From Mycolicibacterium chubuense NBB4 (GTDB lineage: Bacteria; Actinomycetota; Actinomycetes; Mycobacteriales; Mycobacteriaceae): a stretch of DNA of 64,000 nucleotides. Where the stretch lies: the NCBI RefSeq assembly GCF_000266905.1, contig NC_018027.1:2232001-2296000 (forward strand). Reading direction: 5' to 3'. The position numbers and the translations under genes are program-made. Shown in pieces: positions 50,596 through 58,384 of the stretch (positions are counted from its first letter, which is position 1; each line of letters opens with the position of its first letter). Under the pieces are notes generated by a model that saw nothing but the letters and a program-made list of their open reading frames with translations, did no database searches and was not told the origin of the DNA.

Positions 50596-51243
50596 ATGCA
50601 ACAGTTGATCGTCACATACGGACTAATCGCGATCTTCGTCCTCATGGCCGCAGAGTCGGCCTGCATTCCGGTGCCTTCCGAGGTCACCATGCTGCTCGGC
50701 GGCGCGCTGGCCGCCGGCGCGGTGAGCGGTGTGCATCCGAACGTCCTCGCGGTCATCGGCGTGGGCACCGCCGGCAACGTCGCCGGAAGCTACCTGGCCT
50801 GGCTCGTCGGCCGCTATGGCGGCCGTCCGGTACTTCATCGTTGGGCGCGGTTCGTACTCCTGCGTCCGTCGGAAGTCGATCGTGCACAGGATTGGTTTGC
50901 GCGGCGGGGATCGTTATCTGTGCTCTGGGCGCGCCTGCTGCCCGGCATCAGAACTTTCATCTCGTTACCCGCGGGCATCGCAGCCATGCCGCCGATCCGC
51001 TTTGGCGTGTACACGTTGGCAGGTTGTCTGCCGTGGACGGCGGCGCTCACCGTCGCCGGGTACACCATCGGAGCCAACTGGCACGTCCTCGAGCAGGCGC
51101 TGCGCGGTCCTAGCTATGTCATCACCGCCATTGCCGTCATGTCCGTCGTAGCCGCCGCTGTCGTCGCAGTGCGACGGCGCCGGAGAAAGGATGCGGACGA
51201 GGCGGAAAGCGGACGTCGGTTCGTCGAGATATCGACGGACTGA
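50596..51243 (+). CDS. DedA-family membrane protein
   Basis: 215 aa from ATG 50596 behind GAGAGGGA. DedA/VTT landmarks: AAESACIPVPSEVTMLLGG, GNVAGSYLAWLVGRYGGRPVL and the arginine motif WARLLPGIRTFISLPAG. Members are phospholipid scramblases or undecaprenyl-phosphate flippases. Placement next to a PAP2 phosphatase, both under the same motif, suggests lipid-carrier recycling as a shared theme. Confidence 0.92.
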   Translation: MQQLIVTYGLIAIFVLMAAESACIPVPSEVTMLLGGALAAGAVSGVHPNVLAVIGVGTAGNVAGSYLAWLVGRYGGRPVLHRWARFVLLRPSEVDRAQDWFARRGSLSVLWARLLPGIRTFISLPAGIAAMPPIRFGVYTLAGCLPWTAALTVAGYTIGANWHVLEQALRGPSYVITAIAVMSVVAAAVVAVRRRRRKDADEAESGRRFVEISTD

Positions 51244-51273
51244 GGTCACACAATCGACGCGGCGATTGGCTCC

Positions 51274-51290
51274 TCAGCGTGCTCTCAGCG
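51274..51290 (+). promoter_or_regulatory. TCAGC direct repeat upstream of mspA
   Basis: Perfect TCAGCG-TGCTC-TCAGCG, 11-bp period, 72 bp before the mspA start. The best copy of the motif in the window. Confidence 0.65.
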
Positions 51291-51362
51291 GCGTCTTGCT
51301 AGCATCCCGTGACTCCATGTGGGGGTGGAGCCGCAGTCACCGTCAACTTGGCTAGGGAGAAC

Positions 51363-52010
51363 ATGAAGCTACCCGTTCGTCTGCTCGCCGCACTCACCGT
51401 CGGGGTGGGGGTTCTGTTCGCGGGCAGCGGGACTTCGCATGCCGCCCTGGACAATCAGCTCAGTCTCGTCGACGGGCAGGGTCGCACTTTGACCATTCAG
51501 CAGTGGAATACCTTCCTCAACGGAGTCTCTCCCCTGGACCGAAACCGGTTGACCAGGGAGTGGTTCCATTCCGGCAAAGCCGTCTACTCGGTGACCGGCA
51601 AGGGCGCAGACGACTTCACGGGCACACTGGAGTTGGGTTATCAGATCGGCTTTCCATGGTCGCTGGGTGTCGGCATCAACTTCAGTTACACCACACCGAA
51701 CGTCGCGCTGGATAAGCAAGATGTGATCGGCACCCGTAACGGTCTGATCGACTTGTTCCCCCCGATCTCCACCCCGCCGCTGCTGCCCGGTGTGTCGTTC
51801 TCGGCTGACCTGGGCAACGGTCCGGGGGTGCAGGAAGTCGCGACGTTCAGTGTCGACGTCAAGGGCCCGAAGGGTGCGGTCGCCGTGTCCAATGCGCACG
51901 GGACCGTCACCGGTGCGGCCGGCGGTGTACTCCTACGTCCCTATGCCCGCCTCATATCTTCTACAGGTGACAGCGTGACGACCTACGGCGAACCGTGGAA
52001 CATGAACTGA
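51363..52010 (+). CDS. MspA-family outer-membrane porin with altered constriction
   Basis: 215 aa. Signal peptide of 27 residues ending SGTSHA, mature protein starting ALDNQLSLVDGQ. Nearly all MspA landmarks are present: LNGVSPLDRNRLTREWFHSG, GTLELGYQIGFPWSLGVGINFSYTTPN, SADLGNGPGVQEVATFSVDV and TTYGEPWNMN at the end. Expected octameric pore for small hydrophilic solutes. At the eyelet, known in MspA as D90/D91/D93, this protein has Asp90, Lys91, Gln92 and Asp93, with a longer loop after it (IGTRNGLIDLFPP). Selectivity may therefore differ. Confidence 0.95.
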   Translation: MKLPVRLLAALTVGVGVLFAGSGTSHAALDNQLSLVDGQGRTLTIQQWNTFLNGVSPLDRNRLTREWFHSGKAVYSVTGKGADDFTGTLELGYQIGFPWSLGVGINFSYTTPNVALDKQDVIGTRNGLIDLFPPISTPPLLPGVSFSADLGNGPGVQEVATFSVDVKGPKGAVAVSNAHGTVTGAAGGVLLRPYARLISSTGDSVTTYGEPWNMN

Positions 52011-52027
52011 CGCGTGGTGACCGCACT

Positions 52028-52061
52028 GAACGGCCTCTGGCACCCCAGCCAGAGGCCGTTC
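52028..52061 (+). terminator. mspA terminator
   Basis: Perfect 14-bp stem GAACGGCCTCTGGC / GCCAGAGGCCGTTC with a 6-nt loop, 18 bp after the stop codon, no T-tract. Confidence 0.8.
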
Positions 52062-52281
52062 TCAACGTAGTCGAAATGCGTGCGCGGAGAAATCGCGGCA
52101 CAAAAGATTCGGCTGACAAGTCATGCCGTCGACTTTGTCGCCGCCTCAGGTGGAACTGACGTATGCGCACTGAGCGCATGCAGCAGAGAACAGATCACCC
52201 ACTGACCATCACGGCGGGCACGATCAACATCGCGGGAAGCGTTCGCACGCACTCGGCGAGCGCATCACAAACAGACCGCGG

Positions 52282-53523
52282 CTATTGCAGCGCGCTCAGC
52301 AGGTCGCTGAGCGTTTTGGTCTCGACGGCCGGGTCGGGATCAGTGGCCCGGACTGCGGTGAGGACGGCGTCGATGCGTCCGTCGATGGCGGTCCACGTCG
52401 CGCCGTCCATCGCTTGGAGCTTCGATTGGTCGGCATCCCAGGCAGTTTCGAGGTTCTTGGCGCTCGTGGTGGCTCCCGCTTGATCTCCGCCCTGTATCTG
52501 AGTCAGCATCTGAGTGGTGATGGCACGGAAGTTCGTGATCTCTGCGGCGGGGAAGTGGGCAGTCGCCTGACCCGCGGTAATCGGTGCGATGGCGGTGGGG
52601 CCGCTCTCTGACTCAGCAGACGGCGTGGCGTGCGGCTGCGCATGAGCGAAGGTGAGCAGCGCTGCGGTCGCCACAGCCAACACGGCGAAGTAGCCGAGCA
52701 TGACCTTTTCTCGTCCTGGACGGACGGCTCGCGGCTCGTCGGGCGCCCCGATAACATCGGCGTGCGTCACGGAGAGGTAGACCACCGTCGCGAGGATCGC
52801 AACGAGGAAGATGACGCTCGTCACCGCCACCCCCAGCCCGAGCCCCTGCTCGTCTTTCGGCAGGCCCAGCCAGTCACCGAGATTGGCTCCCAGCGGCCGC
52901 GTGAGGATATATGCGAGCCAGAACGACAGCACCGCGTTGGCGCCCAGTCTCCAACCGATGGCAATTGCGACGATCAGGCCGGCGGGTAGCAGCACCGACA
53001 GGCCAGGGCCCCAGCCGGTCAGCTCCAGCGTCCAGTCGCCGACCGCTGTACCCAACGCGAACGTGACCAAAATGGCCACCCAGTAAAACGACTCGCGCGG
53101 CAGCGTGACGATGCTGTGAATCGACAGGGTCCGTTCACGGGCGTACCAGACCCCGAACACCGCGGCGAGAGCCACAGCAAAGACAGCGGTGCTGACGGCG
53201 AGCGGCACTCCCAGAGCGTCCGTGAGAATGTCGGTGTACAACGTGCCGGTCACACTGAGAACCACCACGGTGAGCCAATAGGCGAACGGCTGGTAACGGT
53301 TAAGCGCCATTTGGCACCCGAGGACGACACACAGCACGAATGTGAAGATGACGGCGGTCGGCACGAGCCCGACGCCGAGGGTCATATTGATCCAATCGGC
53401 GAAACTCTCACCCACCGTGGTGCACAGGATCTTGATGACCCAGAACCAGATGGTGATCTCGGGCACCTTGCTCAATGCCACGCGTGGGGGAGTGTTCACC
53501 GTCAACCGCGTCGTCTCGCTCAT
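52282..53523 (-). CDS. COG4705-type multispanning membrane protein
   Basis: 413 aa. About ten transmembrane segments in two similar halves: VPEITIWFWVIKILCTTVGESFADW and later LTRPLGANLGDWLG, with WVAILVTFALGTAVGDWTLE between. The last 120 residues are an exported helical domain (ITNFRAITTQMLTQIQGGD, TWTAIDGRIDAVLTAVRAT), unusual for the core family. Substrate is unknown. ATG 53523 has the TCAGC-type repeat 24 bp upstream. Confidence 0.8.
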   Translation of the reverse strand: MSETTRLTVNTPPRVALSKVPEITIWFWVIKILCTTVGESFADWINMTLGVGLVPTAVIFTFVLCVVLGCQMALNRYQPFAYWLTVVVLSVTGTLYTDILTDALGVPLAVSTAVFAVALAAVFGVWYARERTLSIHSIVTLPRESFYWVAILVTFALGTAVGDWTLELTGWGPGLSVLLPAGLIVAIAIGWRLGANAVLSFWLAYILTRPLGANLGDWLGLPKDEQGLGLGVAVTSVIFLVAILATVVYLSVTHADVIGAPDEPRAVRPGREKVMLGYFAVLAVATAALLTFAHAQPHATPSAESESGPTAIAPITAGQATAHFPAAEITNFRAITTQMLTQIQGGDQAGATTSAKNLETAWDADQSKLQAMDGATWTAIDGRIDAVLTAVRATDPDPAVETKTLSDLLSALQ

Positions 53524-53546
53524 GCCGTCGGAAACTACGGGCCGCT

Positions 53547-53563
53547 CCCTGAAGGCCCGCTGA
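53547..53563 (-). promoter_or_regulatory. TCAGC direct repeat upstream of the COG4705 gene
   Basis: On the minus strand TCAGCG-GGCCT-TCAGGG, 11-bp period, 23 bp before the start codon. One base off the motif in the second half. Confidence 0.5.
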
Positions 53564-53768
53564 GAAGCGATGCAGGTCGCTTCCCTACCTCAACGCGGTG
53601 AATCGTGACTCACGATGGGAAATCCGGGTTGTCACCGGCGTCACTTCCACACCCCGTATCTGAAAGTTGAGTACAGCCCGAACGCTTGTAGGTGTTGACT
53701 AGGGTCGAAATGCAGACCGGTGGCGACGGTCGCTCCTGGTCGAGATGTCAACTAAAGCCAACACCGGT

Positions 53769-54075
53769 GAGTCCGCGTACCGCTGCGGCGGCGGTATGTC
53801 TTTTGATCAGGTTGCTCCGGAGCTGTATCGGAACAAGGCGACAATGCCGGCAAGGAAGAGTACCCAGAACAGCACATGCCGATCCCCATACCCACCTATA
53901 CCCATCTCCTCATGTTGTGATCGGTCCAGAACATCACGCGATTGCGCGGTGATCACTTGGAACGTGTTGCGCGGTGATCACTTGGAACGTATGGCCACGC
54001 ACATGCATGGGGAGGCCACATCATCGACGCCCCTGCGCATTCTGCAATGCCTGCATCTCTGCCGGCGACATCATT
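53769..54075 (-). pseudogene. collapsed relic of a SHOCT/multicopper oxidase/DUF305 cluster
   Basis: Three pieces match the functional copper island in the same order and orientation. 53769-53938 matches 41936-42111 (SHOCT protein), about 53976-54032 matches 42324-42379 (the HMHGH copper site of the oxidase), and 54031-54075 matches 45953-45997 (DUF305). The intervening parts are deleted. A 24-bp tandem duplication interrupts the join. No open frame survives. Confidence 0.75.
53942..53990. repeat. 24-bp tandem duplication
   Basis: Two identical 24-bp copies (53942-53965, 53967-53990) separated by one base, starting TTGCGCGGTGATCAC. They lie at the deletion joint inside the relic. Confidence 0.85.
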
Positions 54076-54109
54076 TCGATCTGACCGGACTCTGTCGTCA
54101 TCACGGCGG

Positions 54110-55273
54110 TCAACGGTGCTTGTGCGTTCCGTCCGACCGGCTATTAGACGGGTCGGCTGTGCCGGCGTTGCGCTTCCCTGCTGAGGTAAAAGAATTCTTC
54201 GACAGGCGAGGTGATGGCCCCGAATTCTTGGCTGTCCGACTCGGCTTGACCAACTGCTTCGAATTATCCTGGTACCCAAGGGGACCCGCTTCACGTGATC
54301 CCACGCCGGAGACGAGGTGATCTGCTGCACCAGGGTCCGCCGCCGTCGCACTGGAGTCGCTCGGCGCGGTGTCAGCGCCGTTGCGATCTCGTGGCATGTG
54401 CAGGCGGGTTCTCGGATTCGCGGCAGCGTTCGCAGCCGCGAGGTCGACGAGAACGGGCCGGTCGATTCCTCTTTGCAGGTTGGCATTCTGCGGCGCGAGT
54501 GAGTGAGAGCCCGGCAGCAACCGGCCGAGCGCAGCACCAAGTACGTCGCGCCACGGATGCGGCCTTCCGGCCGCGCCGGCCATCGGCTGGTCTGCCGCCG
54601 CCGCAACTTCAGCGCTTGTCAGCTGCGCCTGCGTCTGCCGGGTCGTGAACGGAAGCGGTGGAAGCGGTGGCAGCCAGAAGTTCCACTCATCGATTCCGAG
54701 TTGCACCAGTGCATTCCAGCTATCCCGCGCGACGTTCGCCAAACCCTCGCCGAAGGGCAGCGGACCCCAGAGCCAATTAGCCGAATTGACCACGAGGCTT
54801 TCGACGATGCGCTCGCCGAAGTTGTAGAAGATCATGATCTGAGGCGAGAGCCAGCCCACATAGGGGATCCACCCGACCGCGTAGGTTGCCACTTCGAAGC
54901 CGTAGCGCACCCACGGCTCGATGGCATGGTAGGTGTTGATGATGGCGTCTTCGAATTCGAAGCCGGTGGACACAGGAGTGGGCGCCGTCGGCCGAGAGGG
55001 GACGGGCTGACCCGCGCTCGGCGGGACGATGAACTCGCTCAGGTTGAGGTGGAGCAAGGCCCCGAGAACATTGGACTCCTGTGCTTGGGGCGTTACCGCG
55101 ATCGGAGAACTTGCGACGGTGAGATGAACCGCGGGCACCGGCCGCGGTGGAGGTTCAATCGTCGGCGCGATTGCGATAGCACTTGCAGTCGCCAGTGCGA
55201 TGCCGACGGTCGCCAGATTTTTGCCGCAAACCGTGATTGCCGCACTCGCCGAGATCATGTCGATGGTCTTCAT
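54110..55273 (-). CDS. secreted mycobacterial protein, PE/PPE-associated C-terminal type
   Basis: 387 aa. A hydrophobic N-terminus (LATVGIALATASAIAIAPTI) serves as signal. The recognisable block is DAIINTYHAIEPWVRYGFEVATYAVGWIPYVGWLSPQIMIFYNFGERIVESLV followed by WNFWLPPLPPLPF, common in secreted mycobacterial proteins that carry PE/PPE-like tails (positions about 110-215). The last 130 residues are low-complexity and polar. No catalytic motif. It ends next to the relic, so the C-terminus may be altered. Confidence 0.7.
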   Translation of the reverse strand: MKTIDMISASAAITVCGKNLATVGIALATASAIAIAPTIEPPPRPVPAVHLTVASSPIAVTPQAQESNVLGALLHLNLSEFIVPPSAGQPVPSRPTAPTPVSTGFEFEDAIINTYHAIEPWVRYGFEVATYAVGWIPYVGWLSPQIMIFYNFGERIVESLVVNSANWLWGPLPFGEGLANVARDSWNALVQLGIDEWNFWLPPLPPLPFTTRQTQAQLTSAEVAAAADQPMAGAAGRPHPWRDVLGAALGRLLPGSHSLAPQNANLQRGIDRPVLVDLAAANAAANPRTRLHMPRDRNGADTAPSDSSATAADPGAADHLVSGVGSREAGPLGYQDNSKQLVKPSRTAKNSGPSPRLSKNSFTSAGKRNAGTADPSNSRSDGTHKHR

Positions 55274-55434
55274 TGTCGAACCTCTTGACCACTTGAAGCC
55301 AGAACACCGCCAGGAACGCGCGGACGCAATGTGAGTCTAGCTCCGCAGATGTCCTGGAAGGAGGGAAATGTGCAGCACGACAGATCCGTCCGAGAGATCG
55401 GATTGTGGCGGGATGGCCTGACACGCACGCAGCT

Positions 55435-55905
55435 TCAGTGATCGGCGGACCGATCACTGCGGTGGAGGAGCATCTGCCAGTGAACCTGTATGACGGCGAA
55501 AAGGAACGCTGTGCTGATGCCGAACAGCAGCCCGCCGTTGACCGCCTCTAGCGCGCTCAACATCTGCCAGCGTGCCGGCAGTGTTATTCCGCGCGTCTCG
55601 GACGTCGTCATGGTGGCGAGGGAGTAGACGGATGCGTCCGTGAACGAGTCGAATGCACCCAGCCACCGATACGCAACCGCCCATGTCACCCCTTCCACTC
55701 CGTGGAGGGCCGCCAGAAGAAGCGCGACGGCGCCGATGCGGACGATGACTGCTGGGATCGCGTGCAGCCGGTCGCGCGCGTGTGTGTCGATCTGAACACG
55801 AAACCTGGTCTCGAGCCCGAGCGCCATGAATACCACCGCGGTGGTGTGCATCGCGATGGTGAGCACGATGAGCGACAGGCCCAAGCTCCAGCTCGGGAAG
55901 TCCAC
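55435..55905 (-). CDS. small membrane protein with ion-channel-like pore motif
   Basis: 156 aa with four hydrophobic segments. Between the second pair is ASVYSLATMTTSETRGITLP, which is placed like the pore helix and filter of two-TM ion channels but lacks a TVGYG filter. Similar proteins are annotated as potassium channel family members in actinobacteria. The frame is well supported; function is uncertain. Confidence 0.65.
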   Translation of the reverse strand: MDFPSWSLGLSLIVLTIAMHTTAVVFMALGLETRFRVQIDTHARDRLHAIPAVIVRIGAVALLLAALHGVEGVTWAVAYRWLGAFDSFTDASVYSLATMTTSETRGITLPARWQMLSALEAVNGGLLFGISTAFLFAVIQVHWQMLLHRSDRSADH

Positions 55906-56065
55906 TCGTCTTCAATACCACCTGTCGGAAGGTCGCCGGCCACATCTACCGAAGTCGGCGGACAAAGCCATAAGCTTGCGCTCGATCCGGCACTCAGCCG
56001 TGAGTGCGCACTGCACGGGGATCCCTCATGGCCGGGCCGGACTGGCTGACATAGGGGGATTGGTC

Positions 56066-56857
56066 ATGGGCGACTACGGCCTGGCGGGTCTGTGGATGCT
56101 GCTAGCGGGGTCTCTTGTCGTGGCGGTACTGATCGCGACCGGCAGCATCCTGCTGGCGGATCGGACCCTCCCGAAATCGGTGGGCCAAGGGCATAACGCA
56201 GCGCTCTCGCCGTTTCTCACCTGCGTCAGCTTGGTCTACGGCGCCTTGCTCGGCTTCACGATCGTCGTGGCCTGGGAGCAGTTCTCCTCAGCAGAGACGA
56301 ACGTCTCGAACGAGGCATCCACGATCGTGACGATGTACCGGCAGACCGTCGGCATGCCGGTCGACGAGCAGACTCAGATGCGGGCGTTACTCCGTAAGTA
56401 TGCGGGTGCTGTCGAAGGTCCCGAATGGCAGAACTCCATACGCGCGGGCACCGGAACGGAAAGCGCCCGAGATGCGCTCAACGAGATGTACACCGTGCTC
56501 GGGAACGAGAAGTCCAGTGTCGCAACGAGCCCGATCACTCAGAAGTTCTTGGATCAACTCACCACGTTGGCGTCGCAGCGCAATCAACGGATCCTCGACG
56601 CCAAACCGCGAATACCCGGATTGCTCTGGACCGGACTGCTTTTCGGTGGCGTGGTGCTGCTGGGGATCGGCGGTTTTATGCGGCTGGGCAGTGCACGCGC
56701 CCATCTGATCTTGTTGAGCGCCATCGCGGTCCTGCTGGGCCTGCTGCTGTTCGTCGTCTTCTGGCTGGATCATCCCTTCGGCAATGAGCTAGGTGTCACG
56801 TCTGCACCGTTCGAGCAGTCGCTGAACGTGTTCGACTCCATCGACCGGGGGGCATGA
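56066..56857 (+). CDS. DUF4239 membrane protein
   Basis: 263 aa from ATG 56066 behind AGGGGGA. Two hydrophobic segments at the N-terminus (about 8-30 and 52-72) and two at the C-terminus (about 190-240) flank a helical soluble domain (NEASTIVTMYRQTVGMPVDEQTQMRALLRKY). This is the DUF4239 (bestrophin-like) layout. Probably a channel or a membrane sensor; role unknown. Confidence 0.8.
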   Translation: MGDYGLAGLWMLLAGSLVVAVLIATGSILLADRTLPKSVGQGHNAALSPFLTCVSLVYGALLGFTIVVAWEQFSSAETNVSNEASTIVTMYRQTVGMPVDEQTQMRALLRKYAGAVEGPEWQNSIRAGTGTESARDALNEMYTVLGNEKSSVATSPITQKFLDQLTTLASQRNQRILDAKPRIPGLLWTGLLFGGVVLLGIGGFMRLGSARAHLILLSAIAVLLGLLLFVVFWLDHPFGNELGVTSAPFEQSLNVFDSIDRGA

Positions 56858-56882
56858 CCTCGCCGACACAGTCCGTGACAAG

Positions 56883-57116
56883 TCAACGACCGAGGCCGAA
56901 TCCGAGGGTGAACTCGAAGTCGACGTTGACGCCCGGTACTTCGCCCGCGGTGGCCACGTCGGGGTTACCCACGCAGTAGTCGACTTCGACGCCGTCGACC
57001 ACCTCGCTGGAGCACGTCGCTAGCGGTTCGGCTGATGCGTGGGGCGTGCCGGCGGCGGTGGATAGCACCGCGACCACGCTCGCCGTCGCGCAGATCCATG
57101 CTGACCGTGATTGCAT
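56883..57116 (-). CDS. small secreted protein
   Basis: 77 aa. Signal peptide MQSRSAWICATASVVAVLST, cleavage near ASA (residue 30). Mature part has two cysteines (ATCSSEVVDGVEVDYCVGN), probably a disulfide, and ends FEFTLGFGLGR. The start overlaps the stop of the SnoaL-like gene by one base, so it is coupled to it. Confidence 0.65.
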   Translation of the reverse strand: MQSRSAWICATASVVAVLSTAAGTPHASAEPLATCSSEVVDGVEVDYCVGNPDVATAGEVPGVNVDFEFTLGFGLGR

Positions 57117-57523
57117 CAATGTCTGGGTGCGAGCAGTCGGCGGTATAACCCGAACGAGGCTTGCTCAACCCAACCGTGCTGCACCTTGCCTTTGTCCACA
57201 GCCCAGACAGCGCAGCCAGTCACAGCGATTGGCTTGCCGTTGGCTTCCGTGCCGAGGATGCCGTTGTTGGTTCCGGTCAGGAGCAATCGTGACGTCACCC
57301 GGGTGCCGTCCTCGTTCTGGAAGGTTTCGAGGACGTCGACGTGGAGTTCGTTGACGTGATCGAGGAATTGCTGAACCCAGTCTCTGACGTTGCTGATCCC
57401 GGCGATCTCCTGGCCGCCTGCCTCGGCGACGATGTCGTCGGCCACGAACTGTCCGACGGCATCGGCTGCATGAGCGTTCCAGACGTCATCCCAGAATGCC
57501 GCAACTAACTTCGTTGAACTCAT
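57116..57523 (-). CDS. SnoaL/NTF2-like protein
   Basis: 135 aa cystatin-like cone fold typical of SnoaL polyketide cyclases and ketosteroid-isomerase relatives: LVAAFWDDVWNAHAADAVGQFV, VRDWVQQFLDHVNELHVDVL, TGTNNGILGTEANGKPIAV. The catalytic residues of true cyclases are not obvious. ATG 57523. Co-translated with the small secreted protein gene. Confidence 0.8.
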   Translation of the reverse strand: MSSTKLVAAFWDDVWNAHAADAVGQFVADDIVAEAGGQEIAGISNVRDWVQQFLDHVNELHVDVLETFQNEDGTRVTSRLLLTGTNNGILGTEANGKPIAVTGCAVWAVDKGKVQHGWVEQASFGLYRRLLAPRH

Positions 57524-57601
57524 GCCGGCACCCTCGCGTACGGTGAACTAGTTCGAGAATTGCTGCTAGACAGGTTCTTTCGTCCTCTTCAGTTCCGAAT
57601 G

Positions 57602-58207
57602 TCAATCAGCCAACGCTTTGTGCACCCGCCGAACCAGGAACGCGGTCGAAATCTGACCGATTCCATGGAGCAACGCGGCCGCAGCGACCCAGGCGACGAG
57701 AAGGACCACAGAAACCTTCCAGGACCCGGCGGCCCAGAACCCGATCGCGAGTTGGGCGAGACCCGTGAGCAACAGAACCCACCACCCCTGCGACCCGCTT
57801 GCCGCGATCGCCATTGCGATGTCGAATCCGCCCCGGAAGATGAAGTAGAAACTCATCACCGCCGCCAAACCTGCGAAAGTGGGGTCGGGGCGCACGAACG
57901 CAAAGACGCCGACGACGATGAACGCCACGGCCAGGAGCCAGTGCAGTATTCGCCAGCCTGAGGACGACACCACACCGACCATCGCTTCGTTGGCTGCTGC
58001 AACAAAGCAGAAAACGCCGAACAGCGTTGCGACAGCAGTCACGGTGGCGTAGTCGAAGCGCAGGATAATTGCCGCGATGACTATCCACGCCGCCCCGACG
58101 ACGAGCATCAGCCACCAGTACCGAGTGGTCGAGACAAGGTCTTCGCGCAGAAGCTGCCGCCGGCTCGGCGGTGCCACCGCGTTTGTTTCTCTGACGAAAT
58201 CAGTCAT
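57602..58207 (-). CDS. HdeD-family (DUF308) membrane protein
   Basis: 201 aa with six hydrophobic segments in three repeated pairs (WWLMLVVGAAWIVIAAIILRF, AVAFIVVGVFAFVRP, VMSFYFIFRGGFDIAMAI). HdeD proteins are linked with acid and general stress in other bacteria. ATG 58207 follows GTAGGAGAACC. Confidence 0.85.
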   Translation of the reverse strand: MTDFVRETNAVAPPSRRQLLREDLVSTTRYWWLMLVVGAAWIVIAAIILRFDYATVTAVATLFGVFCFVAAANEAMVGVVSSSGWRILHWLLAVAFIVVGVFAFVRPDPTFAGLAAVMSFYFIFRGGFDIAMAIAASGSQGWWVLLLTGLAQLAIGFWAAGSWKVSVVLLVAWVAAAALLHGIGQISTAFLVRRVHKALAD

Positions 58208-58384
58208 GGTTCTCCTACCTTTGCTCCGTGGGTGTTTCGCCGGACTCCTGGCTCGGCGGCGTCCTCCGGCTGGCTGGCGACCGTGAGCCCGGCTGCGACG
58301 AGGGTTCTGTTGAGAGCTCCATTGCGACCTCCGGCGAGAATCCGTCGCCCGGCTGACAGCCGAATCGGTTGTGGTTGTGACTCG

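Larger units (their letters stand above)
53524..54109. other. non-coding region holding the relic
   Basis: Besides the relic (53769-54075) and the regulatory repeat (53547-53563) I see nothing else that can be assigned. Confidence 0.6.
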
